Origin: Pseudomonas petrae
GTDB taxonomy: Bacteria > Pseudomonadota > Gammaproteobacteria > Pseudomonadales > Pseudomonadaceae
Assembly: GCF_021728295.1 (NCBI RefSeq)
Contig: NZ_JAKJXE010000001.1
Location: forward strand, 558,001 to 622,000
Reading direction: 5' to 3'
DNA length: 64,000 nucleotides
Part shown: piece by piece, positions 7,881-16,846 of the stretch
How the letters are laid out: each line of letters opens with the position of its first letter
Position numbering within the stretch: the stretch's first letter is position 1
Program-made: the position numbers and the translations under genes
Notes under the pieces: generated by a model
The model's database searches: none
Told to the model about the DNA's origin: nothing
The model's input: only the letters and a program-made list of their open reading frames with translations

Positions 7881-8248
7881 TGTAACGCGCTTTACAGGCT
7901 GCGCGTTTCGAGATCCCTTCACCGCGCAGTCTTGCCCTCCCCTCCCTGGCTACATGCGCCATTCCAATTCCCGCCACTCAACACTTCTCGCCCGCTGCTC
8001 CTGGGGCCTGCTTTTCGTTTCGCCGTGCCCGTTTTGCCTCATCACATTTTGCATGCAAGAAAGGGTTGCCTGCGGCGCCGGTTGCCATCAATGTTTTCTC
8101 TTTCCAACCATGGATTAGTCCAGAATCAGGCGCCGCGCAGATTTGATGCTTCTCTATCTTTCGGATTCGCTGCGCACGCCGACGCATGAAGCGTCGCGAT
8201 CCCGCCCTCTGGCGACGGTCAATGATTCTGCAGAAGGAGAAAGCGTGA
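7881..8248. other. Gene-free stretch between the DUF4146 gene and the LOG gene
   Basis: About 370 bp with no convincing reading frame: open frames here lack ribosome sites and family resemblance. The sequence is pyrimidine-rich on the plus strand (runs such as CCCTCCCCTCCC near 7934). I see no intrinsic terminator or tRNA. It presumably holds the promoter and leader of the downstream LOG gene. Confidence 0.5.
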
Positions 8249-9364
8249 ATGCCTTACGTACCCAGTGACGCGTTGTCTCAGCACTTTCAGAGCAACGGAA
8301 ACGACCTCACCCGCAAGGTCGAAGAACTCCTCGGTTCGGTCGCCCCGGACAGCCCCAATCTTCCGCTCTACCGCGACATGACTCTGACCGTCCTGCGCAT
8401 GGCCCAGGACGACCTGAATCGCTGGAATGCCAAAATCACCCTGCAAGCGTTGCGCGAGCTGGAGAATGCCTTCCGGGTGCTCGAACGATTCAAAGGCCGG
8501 CGCAAGGTCACCGTGTTCGGCTCCGCACGTACCCCCCTGGAGCATCCTGTTTATGCGCTGGCCCGTGAACTGGGCAAGCAACTGGCAGCCTCCGACCTGA
8601 TGGTCATCACCGGCGCCGGCGGCGGGATCATGGCCGCGGCGCATGAGGGCGCCGGTCTTGATCACAGCCTGGGCTTCAACATCACCCTGCCGTTCGAGCA
8701 GCACGCCAATGCGACCGTGGATGGCACCGGCAATCTGCTGCCTTTCCACTTCTTCTTCACGCGTAAGCTGTTTTTCGTCAAAGAGGCCGATGCGCTGGTG
8801 CTTTGCCCGGGTGGGTTTGGCACCCTCGATGAAGCGCTGGAAGTGCTGACGCTGATCCAGACCGGCAAAAGCCCGCTGGTTCCGATTGTGCTGCTGGATG
8901 CACCGGGCGGTACGTTCTGGGAAGGCGCACTCAGTTTCATCAAGAACGAACTGGAGGCGAATAAATACATCCTGCCCACGGACATGAACCTGATGAAACT
9001 GGTGTACAGCGCCGATGAGGCCGTCGCCGAGATCAACCGGTTCTACAGCAACTTCCACTCCAGCCGCTGGCTGAAGAATACCTTCGTCATCCGCATGCAT
9101 CACGCCTTGAGCGAACAGGCGCTGAACGCCTTTCAGGACAGGTTCGCCGATCTGCGGTCAAGTGGCGACTTTCAGCAATACGGCCATCAGGACGAATACG
9201 ACGACGCGCAGTTCAGCCATCTCACGCGTCTGGCATTCGCTTTCAATGGCCGCAACCACGGCCGCTTGCGCGAACTGGTGGACTGCATAAACCTGGAGGA
9301 GAACTGGGTGAAACCTGCGCAATCTCTGCAGGCCCAAGGGCCTGAGCCTGTGAAATCAACGTGA
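8249..9364 (+). CDS. LOG-family nucleotide-binding protein (TIGR00730-like, probable nucleotide 5'-monophosphate nucleosidase)
   Basis: 371 residues. The Rossmann-type LOG core carries GSAR (91-94), TGAGGG (121-126) and the signature PGGFGTLDE (187-195), which in this family binds the nucleotide phosphate and supplies the catalytic Glu. Extensions of about 80 residues before and about 110 after the core place it with the long proteobacterial members rather than plant-type cytokinin-activating LOG proteins. Likely hydrolyses the N-glycosidic bond of nucleoside monophosphates. The start is fixed by AAGGAG at 8233-8238. It converges with recX; no operon partner. Confidence 0.88.
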   Translation: MPYVPSDALSQHFQSNGNDLTRKVEELLGSVAPDSPNLPLYRDMTLTVLRMAQDDLNRWNAKITLQALRELENAFRVLERFKGRRKVTVFGSARTPLEHPVYALARELGKQLAASDLMVITGAGGGIMAAAHEGAGLDHSLGFNITLPFEQHANATVDGTGNLLPFHFFFTRKLFFVKEADALVLCPGGFGTLDEALEVLTLIQTGKSPLVPIVLLDAPGGTFWEGALSFIKNELEANKYILPTDMNLMKLVYSADEAVAEINRFYSNFHSSRWLKNTFVIRMHHALSEQALNAFQDRFADLRSSGDFQQYGHQDEYDDAQFSHLTRLAFAFNGRNHGRLRELVDCINLEENWVKPAQSLQAQGPEPVKST

Positions 9365-9412
9365 TGGCAAATGCTTGAGGGCGTGCTTGCGCGCCTTCAT
9401 GCAGATAGCGCG

Positions 9413-9880
9413 TCAGTCGTCGTTGCCCTTGCCACTCAGCAAACGACCAATCAGCTCGGGTGGATAACCGCGATAACTTAGAAAGCGCATCTGCTGCCCA
9501 CGTTCGCGGGCATCTCTGGGCAGTTGGCCGCTGAACTTGCGCTGCCACAGCGCTTCAAGCTTTTCCCACCAGTCCACGCCGCACTCGCGCAGCGCCTGTT
9601 CAATGTCCGGACGCAGCAAGCCGCGTTGCCCCAGCTCTTCGCGAATACGCAAAGGGCCATGGCCAGAACGCGCACGGTAGGAAACAAAGCTTTCGAGGTA
9701 TCGGGATTCAGACAGCAGACCCTCTTCCGTCAGACGGTCGAGCGCTGCATCAATCAATTCGGGAGGGGCGCCGCGCTGACGTAGTTTGCGCGTCAGCTCG
9801 ACACGACCATGCTCGCGGCGCGCGAGCAGGTCCATTGCGGTACGCCTTACAGCGACGGGCGTATCAAGCACAGCTGGCAT
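9413..9880 (-). CDS. recX: Recombination regulatory protein RecX
   Basis: 155 residues, normal for RecX. Made of three-helix repeats: [19 protein letters not shown], then [16 protein letters not shown], then a C-terminal [17 protein letters not shown]. RecX binds in the groove of the RecA filament and limits its extension and activity. It lies only 8 bp after recA on the same strand, so it is almost certainly co-transcribed and SOS-induced together with recA. Confidence 0.95.
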   Translation of the reverse strand: MPAVLDTPVAVRRTAMDLLARREHGRVELTRKLRQRGAPPELIDAALDRLTEEGLLSESRYLESFVSYRARSGHGPLRIREELGQRGLLRPDIEQALRECGVDWWEKLEALWQRKFSGQLPRDARERGQQMRFLSYRGYPPELIGRLLSGKGNDD

Positions 9881-9888
9881 GGCGGGGA

Positions 9889-10953
9889 TCAGATGTCCGC
9901 GTCAGCTTCGACTTCAGCCACATCGTCTGCCGCTACGCGGGACGATTGGGCCTTCACATCAGGCGCTGCAGTCAGCAGCTTCTCGCGAATCTGCCTTTCG
10001 AGGGTGGTGCCGATTTCCGGGTTGTCCGCCAGGAACTTCGCGGAGTTGGCTTTACCCTGACCGATCTTGCTGCCCTGGTAGCTGTACCAGGCACCGGATT
10101 TCTCCAGCAGACCATGCAATACACCGAGGTCGATGATCTCGCCGTTACGGTAAATGCCCTTGCCGTAGAGGATCTGGAACTCAGCCTGACGGAACGGCGG
10201 GGCCACCTTGTTCTTGACGACTTTGACACGGGTTTCGCTACCGACGACTTCGTCGCCTTCCTTGACCGCGCCCGTACGGCGGATGTCCAGACGGACCGAC
10301 GCATAGAACTTCAATGCGTTACCACCGGTGGTGGTTTCCGGGCTACCGAACATTACGCCGATCTTCATACGGATCTGGTTGATGAAGATAACGAGGCAGT
10401 TGGCAGTCTTGATGTTACCGGTGATCTTACGCAACGCCTGGGACATCAGTCGGGCTTGCAGGCCGACGTGCATGTCGCCCATCTCGCCTTCGATTTCAGC
10501 TTTTGGTACCAGAGCGGCCACGGAGTCGACGACGATGACGTCGATGGCGTTCGAGCGCACCAGCATGTCGGTGATTTCGAGGGCCTGTTCGCCGGTGTCG
10601 GGCTGGGAGACCAGCAGGTCATCGACGTTGACGCCCAGCTTGCCGGCGTACTCTGGATCGAGCGCGTGCTCGGCGTCGACGAATGCGCAGGTGGCGCCCA
10701 TTTTCTGGGCTTCTGCGATGACGGATAGAGTGAGGGTGGTTTTACCCGAAGATTCCGGGCCGTAGATTTCAACGATTCGGCCTTTTGGCAGGCCGCCGAT
10801 ACCCAGTGCGATATCGAGACCCAGCGAGCCGGTGGAGATAGCAGGAATAGCCTGGCGGTCATGGTCACCCATGCGCATTACGGCACCTTTGCCGAACTGA
10901 CGCTCGATCTGACCCAAGGCCGCAGCCAAGGCTTTCTTCTTGTTGTCGTCCAT
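9889..10953 (-). CDS. recA: Recombinase RecA
   Basis: 354 residues. ATP-dependent strand-exchange protein and co-protease for LexA self-cleavage. Walker A is GPESSGKT (65-72). The protein also carries the conserved [17 protein letters not shown] stretch and the L2-region [17 protein letters not shown]. The C-terminal tail is acidic, as in other RecA proteins. A LexA box lies upstream, and recX follows after 8 bp. Confidence 0.99.
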   Translation of the reverse strand: MDDNKKKALAAALGQIERQFGKGAVMRMGDHDRQAIPAISTGSLGLDIALGIGGLPKGRIVEIYGPESSGKTTLTLSVIAEAQKMGATCAFVDAEHALDPEYAGKLGVNVDDLLVSQPDTGEQALEITDMLVRSNAIDVIVVDSVAALVPKAEIEGEMGDMHVGLQARLMSQALRKITGNIKTANCLVIFINQIRMKIGVMFGSPETTTGGNALKFYASVRLDIRRTGAVKEGDEVVGSETRVKVVKNKVAPPFRQAEFQILYGKGIYRNGEIIDLGVLHGLLEKSGAWYSYQGSKIGQGKANSAKFLADNPEIGTTLERQIREKLLTAAPDVKAQSSRVAADDVAEVEADADI

Positions 10954-10995
10954 TGAATCCTCTCGTAATAGGTTAGGCCTTGACGGCCGATATAA

Positions 10996-11011
10996 CTGTA
11001 TAAGTAGCCAG
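10996..11011 (-). promoter_or_regulatory. LexA (SOS) box upstream of recA
   Basis: On the minus strand CTGGCTACTTATACAG, matching the consensus CTG-N10-CAG with the TA-rich core. It lies about 45-60 bp upstream of the recA start, where a bound repressor would cover the promoter (TATACAG and TTATAT overlap it). Confidence 0.9.
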
Positions 11012-11038
11012 TATTATTCCACAGGGTCTGACGCGCGC

Positions 11039-11539
11039 CTACCCCTGATTTGGTATTTCTCCGCGAGAGAGCCGTACAAGCCCCTCTAGCGCGGCACTCA
11101 CCGTTTGTCGGCGGACCGCATCACGGTCCCCTGCAAATAGAAAGCGCTCGGCGATCAGTCGTTCCGCAACGCCCCAGCAGACCCACACCGTGCCAACGGG
11201 TTTCTCCGTCGAGCCCCCATCCGGCCCGGCCACCCCGCTGACCGCTACCGAAAACTGCGCACCGCTTTTGGCCTGCGCGCCCTTGGCCATGGCTTCGACC
11301 ACTTCGCGGCTGACAGCGCCGACCTGGGCGAACAACGCTTCCGGCACCGCCAGTTGACGGGTCTTCTGCGGGTTGGAGTAGGTGACATAGCCTGCCTCAA
11401 ACCAGGCCGAACTTCCGGGGATACGGGTTATGGCTTCGGCGATGCCGCCTCCGGTGCAGGATTCGGCAGTGCTGACCTGCGCGCCTGCCGCCAGCAGTTG
11501 CTGACCCAGTGTTGCTGCCAGGTGAGTGATGTCGTCCAA
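11039..11539 (-). CDS. pncC: Nicotinamide-nucleotide amidohydrolase PncC (CinA C-terminal domain protein)
   Basis: 166 residues starting at a TTG at 11539. No ATG fits the conserved N-terminus DDITHLAATLGQQLL, while GGAGAA lies about 6 nt upstream of the TTG. The PncC signature AESCTGG is at 25-31, followed by GYVTYSNPQKT and AVSGVAGPDGGS. It deamidates NMN to nicotinate mononucleotide in pyridine nucleotide salvage. This is the stand-alone C-terminal form, not the full-length CinA with a MoCF domain. It lies upstream of recA on the same strand, an order conserved in Pseudomonas. Confidence 0.92.
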   Translation of the reverse strand: MDDITHLAATLGQQLLAAGAQVSTAESCTGGGIAEAITRIPGSSAWFEAGYVTYSNPQKTRQLAVPEALFAQVGAVSREVVEAMAKGAQAKSGAQFSVAVSGVAGPDGGSTEKPVGTVWVCWGVAERLIAERFLFAGDRDAVRRQTVSAALEGLVRLSRGEIPNQG

Positions 11540-11642
11540 AGGGGTTCTCCGTATTGATCGAGGCAAAGCAGACACGCTACACCAGCCGGGTTGATGTGCA
11601 ACACAGGACGCGACCTGAATCCGGATCACGCCTGCCAGCCAT

Positions 11643-11774
11643 CTATTTGCGCTCCGGTTTTTCGGGGCAGGGTTTCTTGACGGTTTCCACGATGGTTTCC
11701 CGTGGACGTCGCTTGGCTTCTTCCAGAGGAATGAAGCGGCCGTTGGTTGAATCTCGTCCTCGCTTGCGTTGCAT
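11643..11774 (-). CDS. Small basic protein, 43 residues, conserved RDS-x-x-GRF type
   Basis: A short frame starting MQRKRGRDSTNGRFIP, then LEEAKRRPRETIVETVKK and ending PCPEKPERK. AAGGA sits 7 nt before its ATG, a good ribosome site. The pattern R-D-S-x-x-G-(R/Q)-F-V-x-x-x-E-A-x-x-x-P-x-T-T-x-x-E recurs in short uncharacterised proteins of many proteobacteria, so I think this is a real gene. The protein is highly charged, without membrane segments, and probably disordered. It lies between pncC and mutS on the minus strand. Function unknown. Confidence 0.7.
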   Translation of the reverse strand: MQRKRGRDSTNGRFIPLEEAKRRPRETIVETVKKPCPEKPERK

Positions 11775-12022
11775 AGCGCAATCCTTGTCGATAATGCCGC
11801 CTCCAATCGGGCGGTGCTCGACATCCTAGCCAGCTCGAAGCGTCTCGTGTCGGTTCAGAAACGCGCCGTGACGAATCAGCCGGACCTGCGGCCCGCGAGC
11901 GTGCGTGGTAACCTTGCCGCCATCGCAAAAGCAATCGGATATGACGTCGAGCCACGTAGGTGGAATCCCCGGCGCCACCCGAAACTTGCCTCAATCTCCT
12001 ACAGAATTTGCCTAAATAACTG

Positions 12023-14602
12023 ATGAATAAAGCAATTTCCGACCTCTCCTCGCACACTCCCATGATGCAGCAATACTGGCGGCTGAAAAATCAGCATCCC
12101 GACCAGTTGATGTTCTATCGCATGGGTGACTTCTACGAGATCTTCTACGAAGACGCCAAGAAGGCGGCCAAGCTGCTCGACATCACGTTGACCGCCCGCG
12201 GTCAGTCAGCGGGGCAAAGCATTCCCATGTGCGGCATCCCCTATCACGCAGCGGAAGGCTATCTGGCCAAGCTGGTGAAGCTCGGCGAGTCGGTGGTCAT
12301 CTGCGAACAGATCGGCGATCCGGCGACCAGCAAAGGACCGGTTGATCGTCAGGTGGTGCGCATTATCACGCCGGGCACCGTCAGCGACGAAGCGTTGCTG
12401 GACGAGCGTCGGGACAACCTGATCGCGGCTGTTCTGGGTGACGAACGCCTGTTCGGGCTTGCCGTGCTGGACATCACCAGCGGCAATTTCACGGTGCTGG
12501 AAATCAAGGGCTGGGAAAACCTGCTGGCCGAGCTTGAGCGGATCAATCCGGTGGAGCTGCTGATTCCCGATGACTGGCCCCAGGGCCTGCCAGCGGAAAA
12601 ACGCCGCGGTGCCCGTCGTCGAGCGCCGTGGGACTTCGAGCGCGATTCGGCGCACAAAAGTCTGTGCCAGCAGTTCTCCACTCAGGATCTGAAAGGCTTC
12701 GGCTGTGAGAACCTGACCCTGGCGATTGGCGCCGCAGGCTGCCTGCTGGCTTACGCCAAGGAAACCCAGCGTACGGCATTGCCGCACCTGCGCAGCCTGC
12801 GCCATGAGCGCCTCGACGACACGGTGATTCTGGACGGCGCCAGCCGCCGCAATCTGGAACTCGACACCAACCTGGCGGGCGGCCGTGACAACACGCTGCA
12901 GTCGGTGATGGATCGCTGCCAGACCGCCATGGCCACGCGTTTGCTGACCCGCTGGCTGAACCGGCCTTTGCGCGATCTGAAGATCCTTCAGGCCCGGCAG
13001 GAGTCGATTGGCTGCTTCCTTGAGCGCTACCGCTTCGAGAACCTGCAGCCGCAACTGAAAGAGATCGGCGACATTGAACGCATTCTCGCGCGTATCGGCC
13101 TGCGCAACGCCCGCCCGCGGGACCTGGCGCGGCTGCGTGATGCCCTAGGTGCACTGCCCGAATTGCAAATGGCGCTTGCGGAGCTTGAAGCGCCGCACAT
13201 TCAGCAATTGGCGAAAACCGCGAGTACCTACCCGGAACTTGCCGACCTGCTGCAACGCGCGATCATCGACAACCCGCCTGCCGTGATTCGCGACGGCGGC
13301 GTACTGAAGACCGGTTACGACGCCGAGCTCGATGAATTGCTGTCCTTGAGCGAGAACGCCGGGCAGTTTCTCATCGATCTGGAAACTCGGGAGAAGGCGC
13401 GCACCGGGCTGGCCAATCTCAAGGTCGGTTACAACCGCGTGCACGGCTACTTCATCGAGCTGCCGAGCAAGCAGGCGGAACAGGCGCCGGCCGATTACAT
13501 CCGCCGCCAGACGCTCAAGGGCGCCGAGCGTTTTATCACCCCGGAGCTCAAGGAATTCGAGGACAAGGCGTTGTCGGCCAAGAGCCGTGCGCTGGCTCGG
13601 GAAAAGATGCTCTATGAGACGCTGCTGGAGGACCTGATCAGCCACCTCGCGCCGCTGCAGGACACCGCTGCGGCGCTGGCCGAGCTGGATGTGCTGAGCA
13701 ACCTGGCCGAGCGCGCGCTCAACCTGGACCTCAATCGTCCGCGCTTCACCGATGAGCCGTGCATGCGCATCGAGCAGGGTCGTCATCCGGTGGTGGAGCA
13801 GGTGTTGTCGTCGCCGTTCGTGGCCAACGACCTGGACCTGGACGACAACACGCGCATGCTGGTGATCACCGGTCCGAACATGGGCGGTAAATCCACCTAC
13901 ATGCGCCAGACCGCTTTGATCGTGCTGCTGGCGCATATCGGTAGCTTCGTGCCGGCGGCGAGCTGCGAACTCTCGCTGGTCGACCGTATCTTCACACGCA
14001 TCGGTTCAAGTGATGACCTGGCCGGCGGACGCTCCACCTTCATGGTGGAGATGAGCGAGACGGCGAACATTCTGCACAACGCCACCGACAAAAGCCTGGT
14101 GCTGATGGATGAAGTCGGACGTGGCACCAGCACCTTCGACGGGCTTTCGCTGGCGTGGGCTGCGGCGGAATGCCTCGCCCAGCTTCGCGCGTACACGCTG
14201 TTCGCCACCCATTACTTCGAGCTGACCGTATTGCCGGAGAGCGAGCCGCTGGTGGCCAACGTGCATCTGAATGCCACCGAGCACAACGAGCGCATTGTCT
14301 TCCTGCACCGCGTGCTGCCGGGCCCGGCAAGCCAGAGTTATGGTCTTGCCGTGGCGCAACTGGCCGGCGTGCCGGCGCGCGTCATCACGCGGGCCAAGGA
14401 GCATCTGTTGCGCCTGGAGACCACAAGCCTGCCCCACGAGCAGCCCAGGGCCAAGCCGGGCAACCCCCCGCTGCCGATGCAAAGCGACATGTTTGCTAGC
14501 TTGCCGCACCCTGTGCTGGACGAGTTGTCGAACCTGAAGATTGACGACCTGACGCCGCGTCAGGCGCTTGAGTTGTTGTATTCGATGAAGACGCGCATCT
14601 AA
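12023..14602 (+). CDS. mutS: DNA mismatch repair protein MutS
   Basis: 859 residues. The mismatch-reading F-x-E motif is F37-Y-E39 (RMGDFYEIF), followed by connector and lever domains. The ABC ATPase has Walker [10 protein letters not shown] near 616-624, and further on [13 protein letters not shown] (Walker B and signature region) and the ATHYFEL His switch. The C-terminal region holds the helix-turn-helix dimerisation and tetramer parts ([10 protein letters not shown]). It recognises mispairs and insertion loops and recruits MutL. The start overlaps no other gene; fdxA follows after about 240 bp. Confidence 0.99.
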   Translation: MNKAISDLSSHTPMMQQYWRLKNQHPDQLMFYRMGDFYEIFYEDAKKAAKLLDITLTARGQSAGQSIPMCGIPYHAAEGYLAKLVKLGESVVICEQIGDPATSKGPVDRQVVRIITPGTVSDEALLDERRDNLIAAVLGDERLFGLAVLDITSGNFTVLEIKGWENLLAELERINPVELLIPDDWPQGLPAEKRRGARRRAPWDFERDSAHKSLCQQFSTQDLKGFGCENLTLAIGAAGCLLAYAKETQRTALPHLRSLRHERLDDTVILDGASRRNLELDTNLAGGRDNTLQSVMDRCQTAMATRLLTRWLNRPLRDLKILQARQESIGCFLERYRFENLQPQLKEIGDIERILARIGLRNARPRDLARLRDALGALPELQMALAELEAPHIQQLAKTASTYPELADLLQRAIIDNPPAVIRDGGVLKTGYDAELDELLSLSENAGQFLIDLETREKARTGLANLKVGYNRVHGYFIELPSKQAEQAPADYIRRQTLKGAERFITPELKEFEDKALSAKSRALAREKMLYETLLEDLISHLAPLQDTAAALAELDVLSNLAERALNLDLNRPRFTDEPCMRIEQGRHPVVEQVLSSPFVANDLDLDDNTRMLVITGPNMGGKSTYMRQTALIVLLAHIGSFVPAASCELSLVDRIFTRIGSSDDLAGGRSTFMVEMSETANILHNATDKSLVLMDEVGRGTSTFDGLSLAWAAAECLAQLRAYTLFATHYFELTVLPESEPLVANVHLNATEHNERIVFLHRVLPGPASQSYGLAVAQLAGVPARVITRAKEHLLRLETTSLPHEQPRAKPGNPPLPMQSDMFASLPHPVLDELSNLKIDDLTPRQALELLYSMKTRI

Positions 14603-14841
14603 CGTGATTCGTAACAAGCTGTTAGAATCCCGCGCGGTTCGGGACGCTGTGAGCTTTTAGCCTGGCTTTACAGCGCACCTGGCCGCGTTTGAACGCAGCG
14701 AACCAAGGTCGGACATCGCCGCGCAGGACACCTTGCCTGCCGCGTTGCTCGAGAAGCTGAGTTTTACGGCCGGGGGACGTCCCGTACCTGGCAAGCCGGA
14801 CTGAACGGCCTTGCTGCCGCCGCCTGAGGAGAGAACTAGAA

Positions 14842-15165
14842 ATGACCTTCGTCGTCACCGACAACTGCATCAAGTGCAAGTACACCGACTGCGTAGAAGT
14901 CTGTCCGGTGGACTGCTTTTACGAAGGCCCGAACTTCCTGGTGATTCACCCGGACGAGTGCATCGACTGCGCCCTGTGCGAGCCTGAGTGCCCTGCGAAT
15001 GCGATCTTCTCGGAAGACGAGATTCCGGCCGGCATGGAGAATTTCACTCAGCTGAACGCAGAGCTGGCCGACGTCTGGCCTAACATCACGGAACGCAAAG
15101 ACGCGCTCCCGGATGCTGCGCAGTGGGATGGCAAGACCGGCAAGATCGCCGATCTGGAGCGCTAG
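14842..15165 (+). CDS. fdxA: Seven-iron ferredoxin FdxA
   Basis: 107 residues. Cys9, Cys17 and Cys50 are positioned for a [3Fe-4S] cluster, and Cys21, Cys40, Cys43 and Cys46 for a [4Fe-4S] cluster, the same spacing as Azotobacter ferredoxin I with an offset of one. An extra Cys12 and Cys25 are also present. The long C-terminal tail ([13 protein letters not shown]) is typical of the type. Cytoplasmic electron carrier; a redox partner for Fpr, encoded 12 kb away, is plausible but inferred. GAGGAG precedes the ATG, and a TAGAAT at 14623-14628 could be its -10 element. Confidence 0.95.
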   Translation: MTFVVTDNCIKCKYTDCVEVCPVDCFYEGPNFLVIHPDECIDCALCEPECPANAIFSEDEIPAGMENFTQLNAELADVWPNITERKDALPDAAQWDGKTGKIADLER

Positions 15166-15178
15166 ATTCCCTGGCAGT

Positions 15179-15205
15179 GCAAAAGGCCCTTCGGGGCCTT
15201 TTTGC
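15179..15205 (+). terminator. Intrinsic terminator of fdxA
   Basis: AAAAGGCCC (15181-15189), loop TTCG, GGGCCTTTT (from 15194), ending in a five-T run. It directly follows fdxA and separates it from the opposing rsmZ transcript. Confidence 0.9.
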
Positions 15206-15240
15206 GTTAGGCCTCCACAAGGCCCCACTTTTCTGCAGAC

Positions 15241-15374
15241 GAAAAAAGGGGCGGTATGACCCGCCCACATTTTTTCCATAATCCCTTCAATCCGTCTTCA
15301 TCATCCTGATGAATCGCGTCCTGCGATGTCCTTGAGCAGTCGTCCTTGACCGCCTGTACCAATCCGTCGGTACA
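15241..15374 (-). ncRNA. rsmZ: Small regulatory RNA RsmZ (CsrA/RsmA-sequestering)
   Basis: About 134 nt on the minus strand between fdxA and rpoS, the known location of rsmZ in Pseudomonas. It contains eight GGA triplets. Three occur in the loops of perfect hairpins: TGTACC/GGTACA enclosing GACGGATT (15355-15374), ATCGC-AGGAC-GCGAT (15313-15327) and TTCATC-AGGAT-GATGAA (15297-15313). Such loop GGAs bind and titrate RsmA/RsmE. The 3' end is a GGGCGG/CCGCCC hairpin followed by six Us (15266-15242). The 5' end is predicted from a TAAGAT -10 box. RsmZ is induced by GacS/GacA and relieves translational repression of secondary metabolism, biofilm and secretion genes. Confidence 0.93.
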
Positions 15375-15380
15375 GGACTG

Positions 15381-15408
15381 ATCTTAGTGATTTAAACGCT
15401 CAGGGCAA
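15381..15408 (-). promoter_or_regulatory. Predicted sigma70 promoter of rsmZ
   Basis: On the minus strand TTGCCC (15408-15403), 16 bp spacing, TAAGAT (15386-15381), about 7 nt before the predicted first base of RsmZ. Upstream at about 15438-15476 lies a markedly AT-rich tract, a typical place for H-NS-like MvaT or IHF binding; that is inference. Confidence 0.7.
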
Positions 15409-15545
15409 GGGCCGAGAGTTTTCAGAAAAATTCAGCCGCTGGCCGACGTTAGTTTGTAATTGTTAAATAAATCAATGGGATGACCATTGGCTTGCAACTG
15501 ACGGAGACATGATCCGCCAAAGAAGAGACGATAACTCACATAACG

Positions 15546-15563
15546 CGTAAGAAACGGCTTACA
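15546..15563 (-). promoter_or_regulatory. GacA upstream activating sequence of rsmZ
   Basis: Palindrome read on the minus strand as TGTAAG-CCGTTT-CTTACG, matching the GacA box TGTAAG-N6-CTTACA with one mismatch at the end. It is centred about 180 bp upstream of the predicted RsmZ start, the remote position typical of Gac-controlled sRNA promoters. Confidence 0.88.
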
Positions 15564-15569
15564 GCCTGA

Positions 15570-15584
15570 GTAAGCATCACTTAC
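15570..15584. promoter_or_regulatory. Second GacA-box-like palindrome
   Basis: GTAAG-CATCA-CTTAC, a perfect 5-bp dyad with a 5-nt spacer, lying 6 bp beyond the canonical GacA box. The half-sites match the GacA motif but the spacer is one base shorter. It may be an accessory site or a decayed duplicate. Confidence 0.45.
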
Positions 15585-15662
15585 CCGGTTGTGAAAATGA
15601 GCATTGGCCTATCAAGACGCTGTCATCCATCGTTCATCAAGAGCACATTCAACCGACATAAA

Positions 15663-15686
15663 AAAGCCCCGACTCGTCAGGGCTTT
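15663..15686 (-). terminator. Intrinsic terminator of rpoS
   Basis: On the minus strand AAAGCCC, a loop, GGGCTTT and continuing Ts (15686 down to about 15660). It lies about 50 bp after the rpoS stop codon and before the rsmZ control region, so rpoS readthrough into rsmZ should be limited. Confidence 0.85.
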
Positions 15687-15710
15687 GGTATTGCTTGATG
15701 TAACTTCCAC

Positions 15711-15735
15711 CGACTATCGACTATCGACTATCGAC
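15711..15735. repeat. Heptanucleotide tandem repeat just after rpoS
   Basis: Three copies of CGACTAT plus CGAC, immediately downstream of the rpoS stop codon (15739-15741). The repeat is perfect and lies in the mRNA 3' untranslated region. Confidence 0.85.
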
Positions 15736-15738
15736 GCA

Positions 15739-16743
15739 TTATTGAAAGAGTGACTCGCTGGATAAACCATTCTTCTCGAGAATCTCGCGAAGGCGCTTCA
15801 ACCCTTCCACTTGAATCTGCCGCACACGCTCACGGGTGAGGCCGATTTCCAGCCCGACGTCTTCAAGGGTGCTGCTTTCATGCCCGCGTAGCCCGAAGCG
15901 ACGGACGACAACTTCACGCTGTTTATCGGTCAGCTCGGAGAGCCACTGATCGATGCTCTGGGACAGATCATCGTCCTGAAGCAGCTCGCATGGATCGGTA
16001 GGACGATCGTCAGTCAGCGTGTCGAGCAGCGTCTTGTCCGAATCAGGACCCAGCGACACATCCACCGAAGACACGCGCTCATTAAGGCCCAGCATGCGCT
16101 TAACCTCACCGACCGGCTTCTCCAGCAGGTTGGCAATTTCTTCGGGAGAAGGTTCATGGTCCAGCTTCTGCGTCAGCTCCCGCGCGGCGCGCAGGTAGAC
16201 GTTGAGCTCTTTGACCACATGGATCGGCAGACGGATCGTGCGCGTCTGATTCATGATCGCGCGTTCGATGGTCTGACGAATCCACCAGGTGGCGTAGGTC
16301 GAGAACCGGAATCCGCGCTCCGGATCGAATTTTTCGACCGCTCGAATGAGGCCCAGGTTGCCCTCCTCGATCAGGTCCAGCAATGACAGACCACGATTGA
16401 CGTAGCGCCTGGCGATTTTCACGACCAGCCGCAGATTGCTCTCAATCATGCGTTTGCGCCCAGCCGGATCGCCGCTTTGCGACAATCGCGCAAAGTGAAC
16501 TTCTTCTTCCGGGGAGAGCAGGGGGGAAAAGCCGATTTCATTGAGGTACAGCTGCGTAGCATCCAGTGCCCGAGTGTAGTCAATGTACTTATGCTGTTTG
16601 AGCGCTGCAGAGTTTTTGGGTTTCGCACGAACGGAAGGTGTAGCTGGCTTCTCATTCGTTGCAGAATCCAGGACGATTACGGGCTCCATGAGGAGGACCT
16701 CGTCGTCTATGTCAAACTCCGGCACTTCTTTGCTGAGAGCCAT
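15739..16743 (-). CDS. rpoS: RNA polymerase sigma factor RpoS
   Basis: 334 residues. Region 1.2 follows [20 protein letters not shown]. Region 2.3/2.4 contains [20 protein letters not shown], and region 4.2 the [22 protein letters not shown] helix-turn-helix. It is the stationary-phase and general-stress sigma factor, also tied to Gac/Rsm control of secondary metabolism. The ATG at 16743 has AAAGGA upstream. nlpD lies upstream on the same strand; in related bacteria a main rpoS promoter lies inside nlpD, which I could not place here. The sRNA gene rsmZ follows downstream in the same orientation. Confidence 0.98.
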   Translation of the reverse strand: MALSKEVPEFDIDDEVLLMEPVIVLDSATNEKPATPSVRAKPKNSAALKQHKYIDYTRALDATQLYLNEIGFSPLLSPEEEVHFARLSQSGDPAGRKRMIESNLRLVVKIARRYVNRGLSLLDLIEEGNLGLIRAVEKFDPERGFRFSTYATWWIRQTIERAIMNQTRTIRLPIHVVKELNVYLRAARELTQKLDHEPSPEEIANLLEKPVGEVKRMLGLNERVSSVDVSLGPDSDKTLLDTLTDDRPTDPCELLQDDDLSQSIDQWLSELTDKQREVVVRRFGLRGHESSTLEDVGLEIGLTRERVRQIQVEGLKRLREILEKNGLSSESLFQ

Positions 16744-16846
16744 TGTTATAGTCCTTTGGTGAGTTCGACCTCAAGCCCCAGTGACGCCTTCTTCCATGGC
16801 AGCACTTGAGCCTGTCCCCTCTACGCAGGAACAGGCTGACAACCGA

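Noticed and set aside
11769..12023. Plus-strand 84-codon frame ending at the mutS start
   Set aside because: No ribosome site or similarity; mutS start is well defined.
15206..15738. CRISPR-like interpretation of the repeated GGA and GTAAG elements
   Set aside because: Spacing and hairpins match the rsmZ sRNA and its GacA boxes; there are no regular direct repeats with unique spacers.
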